Source: Clostridia bacterium
GTDB lineage: Bacteria > Bacillota_A > Clostridia > Oscillospirales > CAG-272
Assembly (NCBI GenBank): GCA_017626655.1
Contig: JAGAIH010000383.1
Span: 1 to 6,882, forward strand
DNA length: 6,882 nt
Direction of reading: 5' to 3'
Of this stretch, positions 5,833 through 6,882 are shown piece after piece (positions within the stretch are counted from its first letter, which is position 1; the number at the start of each line of letters is the position of its first letter). Both the position numbers and the translations under genes were made by a program. A model generated the notes under the pieces. That model was given only the letters and a program-made list of their open reading frames with translations, made no database searches and was not told the DNA's origin.

Positions 5833-6882
5833 GTGTACTTAAAATCAATCGAAATGCAGGGCTTCAAGTCCTTTCCCGACCGCACCAAGCTGGTCTTTGA
5901 TCCCGGGCATAAGGGCTCGGATCAGATGGTGACCGACGGCTCCTCGGTGGGCGTTACGGTCATCGTCGGCCCCAACGGAAGCGGTAAATCCAACATCGCA
6001 GACGCCATGCGGTGGGTGCTGGGTGAGATCTCCTCCAAGACCCTGCGAAGCAGTAAAATGGAGGACGTCATCTTCGGCGGTGCCGACAGCCGCCGTCCCA
6101 TGGGCTACGCCGAGGTATCCGTGACCTTTGACAATACCTCCGACTTCGGCAAGCTGGATTGCCCTTACGACGAGGTCACCGTCACCCGCCGCTATTTCCG
6201 CGCGGGAGAGAGTGAATATCTGATCAACCGCAAGGCCGTGCGCCTGAAGGATATCTACGAGCTGTTCCTCAACACAGGTATCGGCCGAGACGGCTACTCC
6301 ATCATCGGTCAGGGCCGGATCGCCGACATGGTTTCCCGTAAGAGCGAGGAGCGGCGAAGCGTATTCGAGGACGCCTCGGGTATCGCCAAGTACCGCGTCA
6401 AGAAGAACGAGGCCGAGCGCAAGCTGAAGGCCACCGAGGACAACCTGGTCCGCGTCCGCGACATTTTCGCCGAGGTGGAGTCCCAGATCATTCCCCTGGA
6501 GAAGGAGGCCAACAAGGCGCGCAAGGGAATCGTCCTGCTGGAGGCCAAGAAGCGGGCCGACATCAGCCTGTGGCTCTACGACACCGAGCATCTCAGCCGT
6601 GAGATCGCCGAGGCAACCGAGCTGCGGGGCCACGCCGAATTCGACCTGCGCCAGGCCGAGGAGGCCGTGGAGGCGCTGGACGTCCAGCGGGATCGCTTGT
6701 CCGAGATGAGCCAGGGAAGCCGCGCCGTCTCCGAGGAGCTTTTGGGCAAGATCACCGCCCTCACCGAGGCCCAGCACGACCTGGACAGCCGCTACCGCGT
6801 CACCGAGACCACCATGGCCCACACCGAGGAGCTCATCACCGCCGCAGGAGAGACCCGCGCCGCCCTTTTGCGTCAGCTGGAC
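5833..6882 (+). CDS. smc: SMC chromosome-partition/condensin ATPase, N-terminal part
   Basis: The frame starts with GTG and stays open for 350 codons to the right edge, so only the N-terminal head and the start of the coiled coil are visible. SMC with ScpA and ScpB forms the bacterial condensin that extrudes DNA loops and helps segregate origins. The start VYLKSIEMQGFKSF is family-typical. Walker A is GPNGSGKS (46-53) with K52. LRSSKMEDVIF (71-81) contains R72, the equivalent of the Bacillus arginine finger R57. The Q-loop is YSIIGQGRI (155-163) with Q160, followed by EERRSVFEDASGIAKYR. From about 185 the sequence is rich in Glu, Lys, Arg and Ala with heptad-like spacing, consistent with the outgoing coiled-coil arm. 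Compared with Bacillus SMC (Walker lysine K37), everything from Walker A on is shifted by 15 residues because of an insertion at about 26-40. The hinge, return arm and Walker B/C-motif half are beyond the edge. Confidence 0.97.
   Translation, partial: MYLKSIEMQGFKSFPDRTKLVFDPGHKGSDQMVTDGSSVGVTVIVGPNGSGKSNIADAMRWVLGEISSKTLRSSKMEDVIFGGADSRRPMGYAEVSVTFDNTSDFGKLDCPYDEVTVTRRYFRAGESEYLINRKAVRLKDIYELFLNTGIGRDGYSIIGQGRIADMVSRKSEERRSVFEDASGIAKYRVKKNEAERKLKATEDNLVRVRDIFAEVESQIIPLEKEANKARKGIVLLEAKKRADISLWLYDTEHLSREIAEATELRGHAEFDLRQAEEAVEALDVQRDRLSEMSQGSRAVSEELLGKITALTEAQHDLDSRYRVTETTMAHTEELITAAGETRAALLRQLD

Noticed and set aside
5845..6822. Minus-strand open frame of 325 codons opposite smc
   Set aside because: Ends opposite the TCA fifth codon of smc and is otherwise a register shadow of the SMC head.

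Overview
The window is a dense, one-directional run of housekeeping genes from a GC-rich Gram-positive (Firmicutes-type) chromosome. By eye the GC content is about 60% or more, and third codon positions are strongly G/C. The gene content and order point to the Clostridia, most plausibly a GC-rich Oscillospiraceae/Ruminococcaceae-like gut lineage. The evidence is dprA-topA-trmFO (folate-dependent TrmFO is typical of Firmicutes and some other non-proteobacterial groups), then plsX-rnc-smc, strong purine-rich Shine-Dalgarno sites, and only TAA stops. The family-level placement is inference. I see no mobile element, CRISPR array, tRNA or rRNA.

Layout, all on the + strand: the 3' end of dprA (1-223); a 43-nt gap with a small hairpin next to the topA ribosome-binding site; topA (267-2600); trmFO (2604-3938), 3 nt after topA; a 139-nt intergenic region (3939-4077); plsX (4078-5082); rnc (5086-5811), 3 nt after plsX; and the 5' end of smc (5833 to the right edge). 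Two blocks are implied, dprA-topA-trmFO and plsX-rnc-smc. The first covers DNA uptake/recombination, supercoiling and tRNA T-loop methylation. The second covers phospholipid precursor supply, dsRNA processing and chromosome organisation. The genes share growth-related roles rather than one pathway, and tight spacing suggests cotranscription and translational coupling within each block.

The most interesting non-coding part is the plsX leader. Positions 3944-4042 can fold into a four-way junction whose four helices abut with no unpaired base at the junction. The segment just after its closing strand (4040-4046) is also perfectly complementary to the plsX Shine-Dalgarno region (4064-4070). It may be a regulatory RNA leader or a copy of a dispersed palindromic repeat; sequence alone does not decide which. 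The clearest coding oddity is an approximately 15-residue insertion just before the Walker A motif of SMC. The very long minus-strand open frames, up to 1264 codons, are artefacts of codon choice: TTA, CTA and TCA are almost never used.
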